From Betaproteobacteria bacterium (GTDB lineage Bacteria; Pseudomonadota; Gammaproteobacteria; Burkholderiales; Methylophilaceae): a stretch of DNA of 6,922 nucleotides. Positions 5,780-6,922 of this stretch are shown here, in pieces. The stretch is taken from positions 1 through 6,922 of the forward strand of contig RFPQ01000039.1 in NCBI GenBank assembly GCA_009926035.1, given 5' to 3'. A model generated the notes under the pieces. It was not told the origin of the DNA, searched no databases, and saw only the letters and a program-made list of their open reading frames with translations. A program made the translations under genes and the position numbers. Within the stretch, counting starts at the first letter, position 1, and every line of letters begins with the position of its first letter.

Positions 5780-6922
5780 ATGCTTAATTTTATTCTGATT
5801 TTAGTTATTCTCTTGTGCGTTTTAGTTGCTTATGTGCTATGGCGATTTCAAAACCGCCCCCCCGAAGCGGTGACGATAAAAGCTCTTGAAGAAAAACATC
5901 GAGAAATGATTGTAGGCTTGAATGATAGTTTAAATAAGTTAACTGACCGTCTTAATGTGACACTTTCAGAGCAAGGCAAAATTCAAGGTGAAATTATTCG
6001 TGACACTATGGATAGCGCTACTAATCAATTAAAAAATCTACTCAATATGAGATTGCAAGATATTGATAGCAAGGTAAAAGAAAGTTTGGAGGAGGGGTTT
6101 AAGAAAACAAACGATACCTTTGATCGTGTTATGAAACAGCTTTCTACAATTGATGAAGCTCAGAAGAAGATAGATGGGCTCACCACCAATATTGTAAGTT
6201 TTCAAGAATTGTTGGGGGATAAAAAATCTAGAGGTGCTTTCGGAGAGGTGCAGCTTGAAAGTTTAGTGCGTAATGCGCTTCCGCCCGATGCGTTTTCGAT
6301 GCAACATACATTATCTAACGGTAACCGAGCAGATTGTGTTTTATTTTTGCCAGAACCAACGGGCAGCGTTGCGATTGATTCTAAATTTCCATTGGAAAGC
6401 TATAGAAAAATGTTGGATTCTAGCTTGCCACCTGATGAAGTTAAAAATGCACAAAAACAATTTAAGCTTGATATCAAAAAACATATTCATGATATTGCGA
6501 GTAAATACATTATTTCCAATGAGACTTCCGATGGTGCAGTCATGTTTATTCCTGCCGAAGCTGTTTTTGCGGAAATTCATGCATATCATTCTGATTTGAT
6601 AGAGGACGCGATGAGTCAGAGGGTATGGCTTGTATCTCCAACGACACTGATGGCTGTGCTCAATACAGCAAGAGCAGTTTTAAAAGATGTTGAGACAAGA
6701 AAGCAAGTTCATATTATTAAGGCAGAACTCGGTAGACTTGGACAAGAATTTGAGCGGTTTGATGTACGTATGAAGAAATTAGCTGACAATATTAGACAGG
6801 CTCATGAGCATGCTCAAGATGTTCATGTCACAAGTCAAAAAATATCAAGACGATTTTCTCAAATTGAGCGCGTGGAATTAAAAGATGACCCAAATGCTTT
6901 ATTAGAATTCGAAGAAGAGATT
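5780..6922 (+). CDS. rmuC: RmuC-family DNA recombination protein (3' end outside window)
   Basis: The reading frame is open from the ATG to the last base, giving 381 codons without a stop, so the C-terminus lies outside. RmuC proteins limit inversions between short inverted repeats and carry a predicted PD-(D/E)XK nuclease-like core. Residues 2-20 form one hydrophobic helix, the usual N-terminal membrane anchor. Residues about 35-145 are charged and helix-rich, consistent with coiled coil. The core follows: LGDKKSRGAFGEVQLESLV at 145-163 (Glu156), NRADCVLFLP with Asp185, AIDSKFPLESY with Asp200 and Lys202, AVMFIPAEAVFAEIH at 253-267, and RVWLVSPTTLMAVLNTAR at 281-298. A C7 run at 5857-5863 encodes Arg26-Pro27-Pro28 just after the anchor. 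It starts 7 nt after yigZ and has no ribosome binding site. E. coli RmuC has 475 residues, so much of the protein is present. The ending DDPNALLEFEEEI is acidic, like many RmuC tails. Confidence 0.92.
   Translation, partial: MLNFILILVILLCVLVAYVLWRFQNRPPEAVTIKALEEKHREMIVGLNDSLNKLTDRLNVTLSEQGKIQGEIIRDTMDSATNQLKNLLNMRLQDIDSKVKESLEEGFKKTNDTFDRVMKQLSTIDEAQKKIDGLTTNIVSFQELLGDKKSRGAFGEVQLESLVRNALPPDAFSMQHTLSNGNRADCVLFLPEPTGSVAIDSKFPLESYRKMLDSSLPPDEVKNAQKQFKLDIKKHIHDIASKYIISNETSDGAVMFIPAEAVFAEIHAYHSDLIEDAMSQRVWLVSPTTLMAVLNTARAVLKDVETRKQVHIIKAELGRLGQEFERFDVRMKKLADNIRQAHEHAQDVHVTSQKISRRFSQIERVELKDDPNALLEFEEEI

Noticed and set aside
6273..6599. Open frames on both strands (plus 6273-6599, minus 6341-6589)
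   Set aside because: Both lie inside the conserved core of rmuC, whose own frame runs unbroken through the region with family motifs. Their products show no domain features.
1..6922. Defence system, prophage, insertion sequence, CRISPR array or riboswitch
   Set aside because: All coding space is filled by housekeeping families. No long direct or inverted repeats, transposase motifs or structured leader were recognised by reading both strands.

Overview
The window is a densely packed piece of bacterial chromosome. It holds five complete protein genes and two genes cut by the window ends. The longest gap is 123 bp, the divergent promoter region at 2459-2581. The other junctions between neighbouring genes are 13, 13, 4 and 7 nt, plus one inferred 8-nt overlap. 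Base composition is AT-rich throughout, judged by eye. I see no mobile element, tRNA, rRNA, CRISPR array or sign of a transferred island. The sulfite reductase N-terminus, its inferred overlap with a DUF934-type gene and the CysB type are typical of Betaproteobacteria. Low GC, very short spacers and a formate-tetrahydrofolate ligase suggest a small-genome methylotroph of the Methylophilaceae (OM43 or Methylopumilus type). That family assignment is inference; no rRNA is present to confirm it.

Minus strand, 1-2458: a sulfur assimilation operon read leftwards. A TauE/SafE-family (TSUP) membrane carrier comes first, then the siroheme/4Fe-4S sulfite reductase hemoprotein CysI. Next is the first ten codons of a further gene, probably the DUF934 protein that commonly follows cysI in Betaproteobacteria. 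Its start overlaps the cysI stop and has a strong Shine-Dalgarno sequence.

Centre, 2459-2581: a divergent regulatory region. It holds a candidate LysR-type operator (2552-2570) placed just upstream of a possible promoter for the tauE-cysI operon and at the expected transcription start of cysB. This is the classical layout for an autoregulated LysR activator.

Plus strand, 2582-6922: cysB (sulfur-starvation regulator with the full sulfate/O-acetylserine pocket), fhs (formate-tetrahydrofolate ligase), a YigZ/IMPACT-family protein, and an RmuC-family DNA recombination protein that runs off the right end without a stop. The four are close enough to be co-transcribed, although their functions (sulfur regulation, C1 metabolism, unknown, DNA maintenance) are not obviously related. 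rmuC may also have its own promoter.

All recognised genes are members of known families. I found no convincing undescribed system. The points most worth checking are the divergent CysB region, the overlapping DUF934 start, the transport direction of the TSUP protein, and the leaderless-looking start and C7 tract of rmuC.
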